Shown here piece after piece: positions 28,713 through 38,405 of a stretch of 64,000 bases of DNA. Origin of the DNA: an uncultured Bacteroidales bacterium (GTDB lineage Bacteria > Bacteroidota > Bacteroidia > Bacteroidales > UBA932); the NCBI GenBank assembly GCA_944323245.1, contig CALURT010000002.1, forward strand, positions 62,001-126,000. The letters are read 5' to 3'. Under the pieces are notes generated by a model. It worked only from the letters and a program-made list of their open reading frames with translations. It was not told where the DNA came from and ran no database searches. Each line of letters begins with the position of its first letter. Position 1 is the first letter of the stretch. The translations under genes and the position numbers were made by a program.

Positions 28713-31138
28713 ATGCGGATTTTGGCGTATTTGAGCAGAAGAATCTTCTCTCCGTGGTCATCGAAGAGAATCCTTGCCTTGAGATCGGTGCTGCTTCCGG
28801 TAATTTCCTTTATCACGCCCTTTCCGAAACGGTTGTGCTCGACCCGCTGGCCGGCCTTCATGTCCAATACGGATGACGGGATGAAATCCGGATCCGGAGC
28901 CACAGGACGTGAAGAAGCATCCCGAAAACTCCTCTCCACCCTGCGCACACCCGAAGCGGAAACCGGAGCAAAGGCCGGAGAATGCGAAACCGACGGTCTC
29001 TGACGGTCGTAACCTGACCCGCGGCGTGACAGTTCCCGACCGGTACTGCCTATGCCGCTCCTGAAAATCTCACCCCTGTCATAAGAGTCCGAAGAACTGT
29101 CTTCCAATGGGTTGTATATATACTGCCTGTCGATTTCCCGAATAAAACGGCTCGGGGAATTGGATTCTGTCTTCCCGTTCCTCATCCTCGTGGCGGCAAA
29201 AGACAGGCACACAGCCTTTTCCGCCCTTGTCACGGCGACATAGAACAGCCTCCTTTCCTCCTCTATGTCGCTTTCGGAAGCCAGCATTCCTCCTGAAGGG
29301 AAAAGGTTTTCCTCCATTCCGGCCACATACACGTACGGAAATTCAAGACCTTTGGACGAATGCACTGTCATGAGGGCGACCTTGTTGTCCCCGTCCTCAT
29401 CATCGCCCATATCGACAGCGCTCAGAAGGGAAATATCTTCAAGGAATTCGCCCAATGTCACCACAGGAAGATCGGATACCGAAATTACCGTCCCGTCAGG
29501 CATGTCCACAGCCATTTCCTCCGCATAACTGTTCTGCCTGTCCTCGACAAAGGTCTTCACGCTGTTCAGCAGTTCCTCCACGTTCCCTGCCTTGGACTGG
29601 CCTTCAATGCTGTTGTCCTCCTTGTACATCCCGAAAATCCCGCTTTCCACGGCTATCTTCGCCGACAGTTCCCCGGCATCGGTGACTGGCAGCTGACGTG
29701 AAAATCCGAGAATCATGTCGCAGAATGCCCTGATTTTCGATATTGCCGCCGGTTTCAGTCCGAAACTCTCCAAATCATCGGAACAAGCCGCCCTGAAAAG
29801 TGTCGTTCCCTTGATCTGCGCCGCATTGGCCAGAACGGACAGCGACGTATCGCCTATTCCCCTTGCGGGCTTGTTGACTATCCTTTTGAAAGACTCGTCG
29901 TCGTCGACATTGGCCGTCAATTTGAAATAGGCCATCACATCCTTGACCTCGGCCCTGTCGAAAAACGAATTGCCCGAGTATATAATATAAGGTATGTTCC
30001 GCCTTCTCAAAGCCTCCTCTATGGCGCGTGACTGGGAATTTGTCCTGTACAGGATGGCGAAGTCCCTGTATTCCGCCGACTCCGACCTTAACCGTGAAAT
30101 TATGGAGGAAGTTATGAGCAAAGCCTCCTCTTCGGCCGTATAGGCCTTTATCAATTTTATTTTCTCCCCCTCGTCACCTCTTGAATAGCATGTTTTGGGA
30201 ATCCTCGACTGATTCTTGGCTATCAGCGAATTGGCTGCATTCACGATGGTCTGAGTGGAGCGGTAGTTCTGTTCGAGACGGAAAATCCTGTTGTCCGGAT
30301 AGTCCTTCCTGAAATTCAGGATATTTTCGATCTTGGCTCCGCGGAATGCATAAATCGACTGGGAATCATCGCCTACGACGCAGATGTTGTGATGTCTCGC
30401 ACTCAATTTCTTCAGAATGACATACTGCGAATAATTGGTATCCTGATACTCGTCCACCATGATGAAGTCGAACTTGGCCGAAATGGCGTCGGCGGCTTCC
30501 GGATGGTCTCTCAGCAAAATGTTCATATTGAGCAGGATATCATCGAAATCCATCACCCCGGACTGTCGGCACTTCCTGTCATACAGGCGGTATATGTCGC
30601 AGATCCTCGGCTTCTTGCGTGCCGTATCGTTCTGGACGGCCTGTGTGTTCATAGCGTACATTTCCGCTGTCACGAGATTATTCTTGGCCATGGAAATCCT
30701 CGAAAGCACCTCCTTGGGCTTGTACACCTTCTCGTCCAACTGCAATTCCTTGATACACGCCTTGATTGCGCTTACCGAATCGCTCGTGTCGTAAATCGTG
30801 AAGTCCCTTTTATATGAAATAAGGTCGGCATACTCCCTCAAAAAGCGTATGAAGACGGAATGGAAGGTCCCCATCCACAGCTTCCGGGCCTTTTTCTCCC
30901 CCACGAGAAGCGCAATCCTCGTCTTCATTTCATTAGCCGCCTTTTTGGTAAAGGTAAGGGCAAGTATCCTCTCCGGAAGATACCCTTTTTCAAGAATATA
31001 TGCAATCCTGCCGGTCAGAACCTTGGTCTTCCCCGCACCCGCTCCGGCCACTATGAGTACCGGACCTTCCACACAACCGACCGCCGATTTCTGAGCGTCG
31101 TTGAGTCCATTGAAAATACAAGATAGATTGTCTGTCAT
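28700..31138 (-). CDS. UvrD/PcrA-family superfamily 1 DNA helicase
   Basis: 812 residues. Motifs in order: Q motif (LNDAQKSAV), Walker A (VAGAGAGKTKVL), LTFTKKAANEM, Walker B (FIMVDEYQDTN), QSIYAFRGA, LEQNYRS, MTVHSSKGLEF and the C-terminal DRVEHNRFGKGV-like segment (GQRVEHNRFGKGVIKEITG), which matches the PcrA/UvrD tail that contacts RNA polymerase. It acts in nucleotide excision repair and removal of bound proteins. The final codons come from a dispersed repeat. Confidence 0.93.
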   Translation of the reverse strand: MTDNLSCIFNGLNDAQKSAVGCVEGPVLIVAGAGAGKTKVLTGRIAYILEKGYLPERILALTFTKKAANEMKTRIALLVGEKKARKLWMGTFHSVFIRFLREYADLISYKRDFTIYDTSDSVSAIKACIKELQLDEKVYKPKEVLSRISMAKNNLVTAEMYAMNTQAVQNDTARKKPRICDIYRLYDRKCRQSGVMDFDDILLNMNILLRDHPEAADAISAKFDFIMVDEYQDTNYSQYVILKKLSARHHNICVVGDDSQSIYAFRGAKIENILNFRKDYPDNRIFRLEQNYRSTQTIVNAANSLIAKNQSRIPKTCYSRGDEGEKIKLIKAYTAEEEALLITSSIISRLRSESAEYRDFAILYRTNSQSRAIEEALRRRNIPYIIYSGNSFFDRAEVKDVMAYFKLTANVDDDESFKRIVNKPARGIGDTSLSVLANAAQIKGTTLFRAACSDDLESFGLKPAAISKIRAFCDMILGFSRQLPVTDAGELSAKIAVESGIFGMYKEDNSIEGQSKAGNVEELLNSVKTFVEDRQNSYAEEMAVDMPDGTVISVSDLPVVTLGEFLEDISLLSAVDMGDDEDGDNKVALMTVHSSKGLEFPYVYVAGMEENLFPSGGMLASESDIEEERRLFYVAVTRAEKAVCLSFAATRMRNGKTESNSPSRFIREIDRQYIYNPLEDSSSDSYDRGEIFRSGIGSTGRELSRRGSGYDRQRPSVSHSPAFAPVSASGVRRVERSFRDASSRPVAPDPDFIPSSVLDMKAGQRVEHNRFGKGVIKEITGSSTDLKARILFDDHGEKILLLKYAKIRILSS

Positions 31139-31165
31139 AATTGCGCAAAATTATCAAAATTTGAC

Positions 31166-31173
31166 TATATTCG
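31166..31173 (+). promoter_or_regulatory. Putative -7-like box TATATTCG for nqrA
   Basis: It deviates at one position from TAnnTTTG and lies 38 bases before nqrA, in the 73-base gap between the divergent helicase and nqr genes. The same TATATTCG form precedes the glucosaminidase gene. Confidence 0.35.
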
Positions 31174-31211
31174 CGGCGTTTTTTCGAAAATACGCATAAA
31201 CAGTTTTAATA

Positions 31212-32567
31212 ATGTCAAACAACATCGAATTGAAGAAGGGCCTCGACATCCCAATTTCAGGAGCGGCGGCCCGAAAAACCAAGAAGGTGATCGTTCCGGA
31301 CATCGTTGCTGTAAAACCCACTGATTTCAGGGGTTTGATCCCGAGACTTCTTGTAAGGGAAGGCGACACTGTTCTTGCCGGTTCACCTGTATTGTCTGAC
31401 AAGGTATCGCCTGAAATCCTGTTTACGTCTCCCGTCAGCGGAGTCGTCACCCAAGTGGTCAGGGGAGAAAAGAGAAAACTGCTCGCAGTCTGCATCAAAG
31501 CCGACAAGGAGCAGAAATCAGTGGATTTCGGGACGCTAAAGACCCAATCCACCGATGCGGATACCATCAAACAGGCATTGCTCAAAAGCGGATTGTGGCC
31601 GACTATCGTTTCAAGACCTTACGGAGTCATAGCCAATCCGAATGTTGCCCCTAAAGCAATTTTCATTTCGGCTTTTTCCACCGCCCCTCTCGCTGCCAAT
31701 GCGGAGTATGCGCTTAAGGATGAAATGGCCGATATCCAGACCGGAATCAACGTACTCTCGAAGCTCACCAAGGGCGGAGTTCACGTCTCTTTCAACAGTG
31801 AAAACTATTCCGGCACCCCACTTCACAAATTGGAAAACATAGTACCGCACATCTTCGGAGGCAGACATCCTGCCGGAAACGTCGGTGTGCAGATTCATCA
31901 TATCTCTCCAATAGTCAAGGGAGATACAGTCTGGACCGTAGCCCTGCACCATGTAGCTTCCATCGGCAAACTGTTCAACTCGGGCAAATACGATGTCAGC
32001 AGACTCGTGGCCGTGACAGGTCCGGAAGCGAACGACCCTTGCTACGTAAAGGGAATCAGCGGAATGTGCATGTCGGAAATAGCCGGGTTCTGCAAGGACG
32101 AGGAAAAGACGAGATTCATCAGCGGAGACGTGCTGACAGGCACGGCTGTCGGCAAGGACGGATACCTCGGATTCTTCGACAATCAGATCACCCTTATCAA
32201 GGAAGGAACGGAATGCGAAATGTTCGGATGGGCAAAACCGTTCAGGACCAAGCAGTTCAGTTCTTCGAGAACATATTTTTCATGGCTCACGCCGAAGAAA
32301 AAATACGACATGGACACGAACACCCACGGAGAACCGCGTGCTTTCGTAATGTCAGACGTATATTCCAAGGTACTTCCAATGGACATCTATCCGGTTTATC
32401 TCATCAAGGCCTGTCTTGCAAAAGACATCGACAAGATGGAAAAATTCGGGATATACGAGGTAATAGAGGAAGATCTGGCGCTCTGTGAATACGTATGTCC
32501 GTCCAAGATCGCCATTCAGGCCATCCTGTCCGACGGAATTGACTTGATGTTGAAAGAAATGGCTTAA
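31212..32567 (+). CDS. nqrA: Na+-translocating NADH:quinone reductase subunit A
   Basis: 451 residues; peripheral subunit of the Na+-NQR complex. The N-terminal GLDIPISGAA and the barrel-sandwich region (REGDTVLAGSPVLSDK, FTSPVSGVVTQVVRGEKRKL) are typical. First of six genes in the usual order A-B-C-D-E-F with gaps of 4-22 bases. The complex oxidises NADH, reduces quinone and pumps Na+ out. Confidence 0.95.
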   Translation: MSNNIELKKGLDIPISGAAARKTKKVIVPDIVAVKPTDFRGLIPRLLVREGDTVLAGSPVLSDKVSPEILFTSPVSGVVTQVVRGEKRKLLAVCIKADKEQKSVDFGTLKTQSTDADTIKQALLKSGLWPTIVSRPYGVIANPNVAPKAIFISAFSTAPLAANAEYALKDEMADIQTGINVLSKLTKGGVHVSFNSENYSGTPLHKLENIVPHIFGGRHPAGNVGVQIHHISPIVKGDTVWTVALHHVASIGKLFNSGKYDVSRLVAVTGPEANDPCYVKGISGMCMSEIAGFCKDEEKTRFISGDVLTGTAVGKDGYLGFFDNQITLIKEGTECEMFGWAKPFRTKQFSSSRTYFSWLTPKKKYDMDTNTHGEPRAFVMSDVYSKVLPMDIYPVYLIKACLAKDIDKMEKFGIYEVIEEDLALCEYVCPSKIAIQAILSDGIDLMLKEMA

Positions 32568-32572
32568 CGATT

Positions 32573-33784
32573 ATGAACGGATTGAATAAATTTATAGAAA
32601 AAATAAAACCGACTTTCAGCAAAGGCGGTAAATTGGGTTTCCTGCACTCGACATTCGAGGCATTCGAATCTTTCCTTTTCGTTCCAGGTACAGTCACTTC
32701 CGGCAAAGGAACACATGTCAAGGATGCGGTAGACCTCAAGAGAATCATGATTATAGTCGTGCTTGCCCTCGTTCCGAGCCTCCTGTTCGGAATCTGGAAT
32801 ACCGGCTATCAGCACAATCTCGCATTCGGCCTCGACTGGGGCTTCTGGCAGATGGTATGGTACGGATTCGTGAAAATCATTCCGCTGTACCTTGTATCCT
32901 ATATTGTAGGTCTCGGCATCGAGTTCGCATCGGCTCAGATCAAAGGACATCAGGTGAATGAGGGTTACCTTGTTTCAGGTATGCTCATTCCTCTTATCGT
33001 CCCTATCGACGTTCCGTTGTGGATGCTCGCCCTCGGTGTGGCATTCGCCGTAATCATCGGCAAGGAAGTTTTCGGAGGCACAGGTATGAATATCTGGAAT
33101 CCGGCCCTCCTCTGCAGGGCATTCCTCTTCTTCTCGTATCCGAGCAAGATGTCCGGCGACACCGTATGGACCGGAGGTCTGAGCAGATTCCTCACCGAAG
33201 GTACGGCATACGCAAGCGGCAGCGGAGTTGTGGACGGATTCTCAGGAGCCACGCCTCTCGTGCATGCACAGGCTGGCATCAGCGGACTTAGCGACGCAGG
33301 CCTCAGTTTTATGGACCTTTTCATAGGCAACATCGGCGGTTCGGTAGGTGAAACATCCGTCATCGCCATCCTCATAGGGGCAGTCATCCTTATCTGGACA
33401 GGTGTCGCAAGCTGGAAAATCATGCTCTCATCCGTAATCGGCGCACTTGCCGTAGGCGGACTGGCAAATCTTTTAGCTACTGACGCCACTCCTTACCTCC
33501 AGCTTCCGGCATACTACCATCTCGTACTCGGAGGCTTCGCATTCGGCACCGTATTCATGGCTACCGATCCGGTGACTTCCGCTCAGACGGAAACAGGCAA
33601 GTGGATTTACGGTTTCTTCGTAGGTGCATTCACCGTCATGGTACGCCTGTTCAACCCGGGCTACATGGAGGGCATGATGCTCGCAATCCTTCTTATGAAC
33701 ACATTTGCTCCTCTCATCGACCACTATGTGATCGAGGCTTCGCTCAGCAGAAGGGCAAAAAAGTTAAAATCGCTTAATATATAA
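32573..33784 (+). CDS. nqrB: Na+-NQR subunit B
   Basis: 403 residues, about ten membrane segments. The covalent FMN site is the SGAT motif in VVDGFSGATPLVHA (Thr227). The protein holds riboflavin and forms much of the Na+ path. It begins six bases after nqrA ends. Confidence 0.95.
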   Translation: MNGLNKFIEKIKPTFSKGGKLGFLHSTFEAFESFLFVPGTVTSGKGTHVKDAVDLKRIMIIVVLALVPSLLFGIWNTGYQHNLAFGLDWGFWQMVWYGFVKIIPLYLVSYIVGLGIEFASAQIKGHQVNEGYLVSGMLIPLIVPIDVPLWMLALGVAFAVIIGKEVFGGTGMNIWNPALLCRAFLFFSYPSKMSGDTVWTGGLSRFLTEGTAYASGSGVVDGFSGATPLVHAQAGISGLSDAGLSFMDLFIGNIGGSVGETSVIAILIGAVILIWTGVASWKIMLSSVIGALAVGGLANLLATDATPYLQLPAYYHLVLGGFAFGTVFMATDPVTSAQTETGKWIYGFFVGAFTVMVRLFNPGYMEGMMLAILLMNTFAPLIDHYVIEASLSRRAKKLKSLNI

Positions 33785-33789
33785 TAGGT

Positions 33790-34629
33790 ATGAATACTAA
33801 CGGCAATACATATACAGTTATCTACTCGACCATTCTTGTCGTATTAGTGGCAGCGATTCTGGCTTTTGCGGCCTTGAGTCTTCAGGACAAGCAGAACGAA
33901 AACGTCAAGTTGGAGACGGTAAGCAAACTCCTCGGAGCCGCATCGCAGGCCGACGGGAATTTCACGATAGAAGAGGGCGCTGACGTGCTCGGCCTCTATG
34001 CAGACCATATTACCGACGCCTTCTATGTGGACGGAAACGGCAACAGGGTCGGAGAAATGAACATGGGCAAAGAGGACAAGAACGCCATCGAAGTCACCAC
34101 GACTTCCGACCTCAAGAAACAGAACGACATCATGAAGAAAATAGAGGCCGGTGACGCATCCCTGAAACCGTCACTCAGAATGCCGGTCTATGTTTTCGAC
34201 ATCAACGGAGCCAAAATAACGGTGATTCCTTGCTACGGAGCAGGCCTCTGGGGACCTATCTGGGGCTATATCGCATTGAACGCTGACGGAAAGACCATCA
34301 CAGGTGCGGTTTTCGACCATAAGGGAGAGACTCCGGGCCTTGGCTCCAAAATAGCCGATGCTCCTTTCTGCAACGAATTCAAGGGCAAGACATTGGATTT
34401 GAGTTCAGCCCAATCTTTCGCCGTAGCCAAACCGGGCTCGTTGGATAATCCCGAGCATGGTGTGGATGCCATAAGCGGCGCCACCATTACGTCAAGGGCT
34501 CTCGGACTGAGCATCGACATGTGGGCAAGGAACTACAGTGCATATCTCATCGCAGCGGCTGCTGAAAACGAAAACGCACAGGCGGCTGCGGATGAATTGA
34601 CAGAAACAAACGAAAACGTGGAGGAATAG
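33790..34629 (+). CDS. nqrC: Na+-NQR subunit C
   Basis: 279 residues, one N-terminal membrane anchor and a periplasmic FMN domain. The flavinylation motif is VDAISGATITSRALG with Thr232 as the attachment residue. The C-terminal tail (ENENAQAAADELTETNENVEE) is an acidic extension. The flavin transferase ApbE needed for this modification is not in the window. Confidence 0.95.
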   Translation: MNTNGNTYTVIYSTILVVLVAAILAFAALSLQDKQNENVKLETVSKLLGAASQADGNFTIEEGADVLGLYADHITDAFYVDGNGNRVGEMNMGKEDKNAIEVTTTSDLKKQNDIMKKIEAGDASLKPSLRMPVYVFDINGAKITVIPCYGAGLWGPIWGYIALNADGKTITGAVFDHKGETPGLGSKIADAPFCNEFKGKTLDLSSAQSFAVAKPGSLDNPEHGVDAISGATITSRALGLSIDMWARNYSAYLIAAAAENENAQAAADELTETNENVEE

Positions 34630-34633
34630 TTTT

Positions 34634-35257
34634 ATGAGTGATATAAATTGGAAAGAAGTATTGTTGAAACCGATATTCAAGGGCAACCCTATCACGGTCC
34701 TCGTTCTCGGTATCTGTTCTTCTCTTGCGGTCACCGTCCAGTTGAAAGGAGCGTGCGTCATGGCACTTTCCGTGACCATCGTGACCGGACTTTCGAGTTT
34801 CGTATGTTCGCTTCTGAGAAATACGATTCCCAACCGTATCAGAATCATCGTGCAGCTTGTCGTCGTGTCGCTCATGGTAATTCTCGTGGACCAGGTCCTC
34901 AAGGCATACGCCTACCCTATCAGCAAGACATTGTCGGTATATGTGGGTCTTATCATCACGAATTGTATCGTGATGGGCCGCATCGAGGCCTACGCCCTCG
35001 GCAACAAGCCGATTCCGTCATTGCTTGACGGACTTGCCAACGGTGTCGGTTATGGACTGATTCTCGTCGTCCTCGCATTTTTCCGTGAACTTCTCGGTTC
35101 GGGAACACTGTTCGGGTTCAGAATCATTCCTGAATCGTTCTATGCCGCAGGATACATGGACAACGGTCTGATAATCCTCCCGCCTATGGCCCTGATTCTT
35201 CTCGGAATCATAATCTGGATACAGAGAGGGATACAAAAGGATCTCCGTGAGGAATAA
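34634..35257 (+). CDS. nqrD: Na+-NQR subunit D
   Basis: 207 residues with six membrane segments of the NqrDE/RnfAE family. The conserved TNCIVMGRIEAYAL segment includes the cysteine that, with its partner in NqrE, coordinates the intramembrane iron cofactor. Confidence 0.94.
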   Translation: MSDINWKEVLLKPIFKGNPITVLVLGICSSLAVTVQLKGACVMALSVTIVTGLSSFVCSLLRNTIPNRIRIIVQLVVVSLMVILVDQVLKAYAYPISKTLSVYVGLIITNCIVMGRIEAYALGNKPIPSLLDGLANGVGYGLILVVLAFFRELLGSGTLFGFRIIPESFYAAGYMDNGLIILPPMALILLGIIIWIQRGIQKDLREE

Positions 35258-35279
35258 CAACAACTAACTCGAATCGAAA

Positions 35280-35894
35280 ATGGAATATATAAGCTTGTTT
35301 GTAAAGTCAATCTTTATTGACAACATGATATTCGCCTACTTCTTAGGCATGTGTTCGTATTTAGCTGTATCGAAGAATGTAAAAACAGCTACCGGTTTGG
35401 GTGTCGCTGTTATCTTCGTGCTCCTGATTACTCTTCCCATAAACTATCTGCTGAATGAATTCGTGTTGAAGCCGGGAGCATTGGCATGGATGGGCGAGAA
35501 ATTCGCTTCCGTGGACCTCAGCTTCCTGAGTTTCATCATATTCATTGCCGTCGTGGCTGCCATCACACAGATAGTGGAAATGGTTGTGGAGAAATTCGCC
35601 CCGACACTGTATTCGCAATTGGGTATTTTCCTTCCTCTGATTGCCGTGAACTGTGCAATTCTCGGCGGTTCGCTCTTCATGCAGGAAAGGGATTTCGTCA
35701 ATGTAGGTGAAGCCACTGTCTATGCCCTCGGCTCGGGAATCGGCTGGTTCCTTGCCATCGTGACTCTTGCCGCAATCCGGGAAAAACTCGCATATTCGCA
35801 GGTTCCGGCTCCGCTCAAGGGTCTCGGCATCACATTCATCACCGTGGGTCTCATGGCTATCGCATTCATGACATTCATGGGTATCCAACTTTAA
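35280..35894 (+). CDS. nqrE: Na+-NQR subunit E
   Basis: 204 residues, homologous to NqrD but in inverted topology. [20 protein letters not shown] and [18 protein letters not shown] hold the two conserved cysteines. It follows nqrD after 22 bases. Confidence 0.94.
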   Translation: MEYISLFVKSIFIDNMIFAYFLGMCSYLAVSKNVKTATGLGVAVIFVLLITLPINYLLNEFVLKPGALAWMGEKFASVDLSFLSFIIFIAVVAAITQIVEMVVEKFAPTLYSQLGIFLPLIAVNCAILGGSLFMQERDFVNVGEATVYALGSGIGWFLAIVTLAAIREKLAYSQVPAPLKGLGITFITVGLMAIAFMTFMGIQL

Positions 35895-35912
35895 TTCCGG
35901 AGGTCAGATAAT

Positions 35913-37181
35913 ATGGACAGTCTTATTTCAACACTGATAATCGCCGTGATAACGATAACCGTTGTCACGCTCATACTCGTGGCGCTGCTTCTTTTCATCA
36001 AAATCAAGCTCACGCCGTCGGGAAAAGTCAAAATCAGCATTAACGACGGCCAGAAGGAGGTGGAAGTGACTCCGGGAAGTTCACTGCTCGCCACTCTTGC
36101 CGAACAGAAAATTTTCCTCCCGTCGGCCTGCGGCGGTAAAGGCAGTTGCGGCCAGTGCAAATGCCGTGTGCTCGAAGGCGGCGGAACAATCCTGCCTACT
36201 GAGGTCGGATTCTTCAACAGGAAACAGATACTCGACCACTGGAGATTGGGATGCCAGGTCAAGGTCAAGGAAAACCTTAAAATCGTCGTTCCGGAGTCAG
36301 CTCTGAGCGTCAAGAAATGGGAATGCGAAGTGGTTTCCAACCACAACGTGGCCACATTCATCAAGGAGTTCGTGGTGAAGCTGCCTGAAGGCGAGCACCT
36401 GCATTTCCGCTCCGGCGGTTACATTCAGGTGGACGTACCTGCCATCACTGTAGACTACAAGAATATAGACGTGGATGAAGACTACCGTGCAGACTGGGAG
36501 AAAATGGGCATGTTCGACCTGAAGATGACCAATACGGTTCCTACCCTGAGGGCATATTCGATGGCCTGCTACCCAGCCGAAGGTGACATCATCAAACTGA
36601 ATGTCAGGATAGCCACACCTCCGATTGACAGGGCTACAAGGAAATTCGTTCCGGTCAATCCGGGTGTCTGCTCATCGTATATCTTCTCCCTCAAACCGGG
36701 AGACAAGGTCATGATTTCGGGACCTTACGGGGAATTCTTCATGCCGGAGAACCTTCCGGAAGATCAGGAAATCATCTTCATCGGCGGCGGTGCCGGTATG
36801 GCTCCTATGAGAAGCCACATCATGCACCTTTTCAAGACCGAAAAGACCACGAAGAAAGTCAATTTCTTCTATGGGGCGCGCAGCCTGAAGGAAGCGTTCT
36901 ATTTGGACGATTACCATGCTCTCGAGAAGGAGTTCCCGAACTTCAAGTTCCACCTTGCGCTCGACAGGCCGGATCCGGAAGCGGATGCAGCGGGAGTGGC
37001 TTATACTGCAGGTTTCGTTCACACGGTGCTTTACGAGACATACCTCAAGCAGCATGAAAATCCTGAGGATATTCTCTACCTGATGTGCGGACCTCCTATG
37101 ATGTCCTCATCCGTAGTCAATCTGCTCGACAGTCTCGGCGTACCGCCTGAGAACATCCTGTACGATAACTTCGGAGCATGA
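35913..37181 (+). CDS. nqrF: Na+-NQR subunit F (NADH dehydrogenase subunit)
   Basis: 422 residues. One membrane anchor, then a 2Fe-2S ferredoxin domain with Cys73, Cys79, Cys82 (SACGGKGSCGQCKC) and Cys114, then FAD (RAYSMACYPAEGD) and NADH-binding (IIFIGGGAGMAPMRSHI) domains ending LYDNFGA. It accepts electrons from NADH and passes them into the complex. Last gene before the terminator at 37224-37262. Confidence 0.96.
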   Translation: MDSLISTLIIAVITITVVTLILVALLLFIKIKLTPSGKVKISINDGQKEVEVTPGSSLLATLAEQKIFLPSACGGKGSCGQCKCRVLEGGGTILPTEVGFFNRKQILDHWRLGCQVKVKENLKIVVPESALSVKKWECEVVSNHNVATFIKEFVVKLPEGEHLHFRSGGYIQVDVPAITVDYKNIDVDEDYRADWEKMGMFDLKMTNTVPTLRAYSMACYPAEGDIIKLNVRIATPPIDRATRKFVPVNPGVCSSYIFSLKPGDKVMISGPYGEFFMPENLPEDQEIIFIGGGAGMAPMRSHIMHLFKTEKTTKKVNFFYGARSLKEAFYLDDYHALEKEFPNFKFHLALDRPDPEADAAGVAYTAGFVHTVLYETYLKQHENPEDILYLMCGPPMMSSSVVNLLDSLGVPPENILYDNFGA

Positions 37182-37223
37182 TTTCTGACTGAATACAAAG
37201 TCATGAAAAGTGCATAAAAAGAG

Positions 37224-37262
37224 AAAGAAAAGCCCCTGAAAATCAAGGGCTTTTCTTTTATC
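37224..37262 (+). terminator. Terminator of the nqr operon
   Basis: A 12-bp perfect stem AAAGAAAAGCCC/GGGCTTTTCTTT with an 11-base loop, 43 bases after nqrF. Confidence 0.85.
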
Positions 37263-37419
37263 CTAACTGGTAAGCGTCTTTCTTTTTTGTAGATTCTTGA
37301 TTTTTTAGTGTTTTGCCACGTTGAAGCAGGAGTTATCTGTAATGATACCGCATAGCCAACACCTCAACCTCAATAATACTTCTGTTGTTCCCAAATCTGC
37401 AATCAATCTTCTCCGCAGT

Positions 37420-38193
37420 CTATTCCCCGCCGCTGCGTTTTCCGAATCTGTAGCCGATACCTATGTAATATTGGTTCGTAAACATGTCGTATGTCTCGGA
37501 ATATGCGCCTTTATACCTGTCAATCAGCCCCTTGGTAAAACCGGCCCGTATTTCGAAATGATTCCAGAAGCGGAATCCGATGCCAACGTCAAAGCGGAGA
37601 TCGAACGACCTCTGCTGATATCCGGCCTTGTCCAACTCTGACTGCAGGTATTGCTGCATGGCTGCCGTACCGCTGATGCCGATCTGCTGGCCGAGAATGC
37701 CTCCGAATGCCACGTCCGTAATAGCTCCCGAATAATTGTTGTACTTAGCCTTGACGGTCAGTTCATCGTTTGACATGAACATGTCCGTCACGGAGCCTGC
37801 ACCGAATGAAAACACCGGACCGGCATAAAGGTAAAAGACCGATTTGCTGTTGCGGAAGCCGAATTCATACTTGAAATTGACAGGGATGTTCACCCAATGG
37901 TCCACCTGCTGTTCAGTACCGTTGAATCCGGATATATCTCCAGAATAGCTCACCGAAAGATAATTGTAATCGAGACCTGGCGTGATGTAGAATCCTTTCA
38001 CCACGTGGATGTTGTAATCAATACCGATATACATCCCGTCCCCGTAGCGTGAGGTGAACCCCTGCGAGCCCGGCTCTTCAAATGTCTGGATCGGAAGCGT
38101 TACCCCGCCCTGAAAACTCAACTGCGCCGAAGCGGAAATTCCCGCTGCCGCAAACACGACTGCCGCAATGACAATTCTCCTGAAACCTTTCAT
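37420..38193 (-). CDS. Outer-membrane beta-barrel protein (porin/PorT-like)
   Basis: 257 residues from the ATG that gives a normal signal peptide (MKGFRRIVIAAVVFAAAG, cleaved after ASAQ). Alternating amphipathic strands with aromatic ends (FYITPGLDYNYLSVSY, WVNIPVNFKYEFGF, VFYLYAGPVFSFGAG, FEIRAGFTKGLIDRYKG) and a final QYYIGIGYRFGKR strand fit an eight-stranded outer-membrane barrel of the outer_membrane_beta-brl family. No cargo is known. Decayed gene pieces lie directly upstream; the frame extends to 38223 through them, so the shorter start is preferred. Confidence 0.75.
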   Translation of the reverse strand: MKGFRRIVIAAVVFAAAGISASAQLSFQGGVTLPIQTFEEPGSQGFTSRYGDGMYIGIDYNIHVVKGFYITPGLDYNYLSVSYSGDISGFNGTEQQVDHWVNIPVNFKYEFGFRNSKSVFYLYAGPVFSFGAGSVTDMFMSNDELTVKAKYNNYSGAITDVAFGGILGQQIGISGTAAMQQYLQSELDKAGYQQRSFDLRFDVGIGFRFWNHFEIRAGFTKGLIDRYKGAYSETYDMFTNQYYIGIGYRFGKRSGGE

Positions 38194-38207
38194 AATATCG
38201 TAATATT

Positions 38208-38350
38208 TCATTTCAAAATCCATTTACCGACTGTACTTCCTTCTCGAACCAGTCTTTTTTCTTCACGCAACATATCAATCATTTTCCGGACTCAGCGTTC
38301 ACTTAAATTAAGCCGCCTTGATAATTCAGCTCTCGAAATAGACGTGTGCT
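38208..38350 (-). pseudogene. Remnant of a winged-helix C-terminal domain (AlbA_2/Schlafen-AAA type)
   Basis: Read on the minus strand, the frame gives ISRAELSRRLNLSER, a TGA, then VRKMIDMLREEKRLVREG and a tail STVGKWILK before a stop. This is the pattern of the HTH at the end of AlbA_2 ATP-binding proteins. The in-frame TGA and the absence of the rest show it is a fragment. The match is from pattern recognition only. Confidence 0.4.
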
Positions 38351-38373
38351 GCTACTGCCAATCCTGTCCATTA

Positions 38374-38381
38374 CAAATATA
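38374..38381 (-). promoter_or_regulatory. TATATTTG box on the minus strand
   Basis: Perfect TAnnTTTG match 180 bases upstream of the outer-membrane barrel gene. It could be that gene's promoter or a relic of the decayed region. Confidence 0.3.
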
Positions 38382-38405
38382 TTGTTTTTCTCTGAAATCG
38401 GTAAT

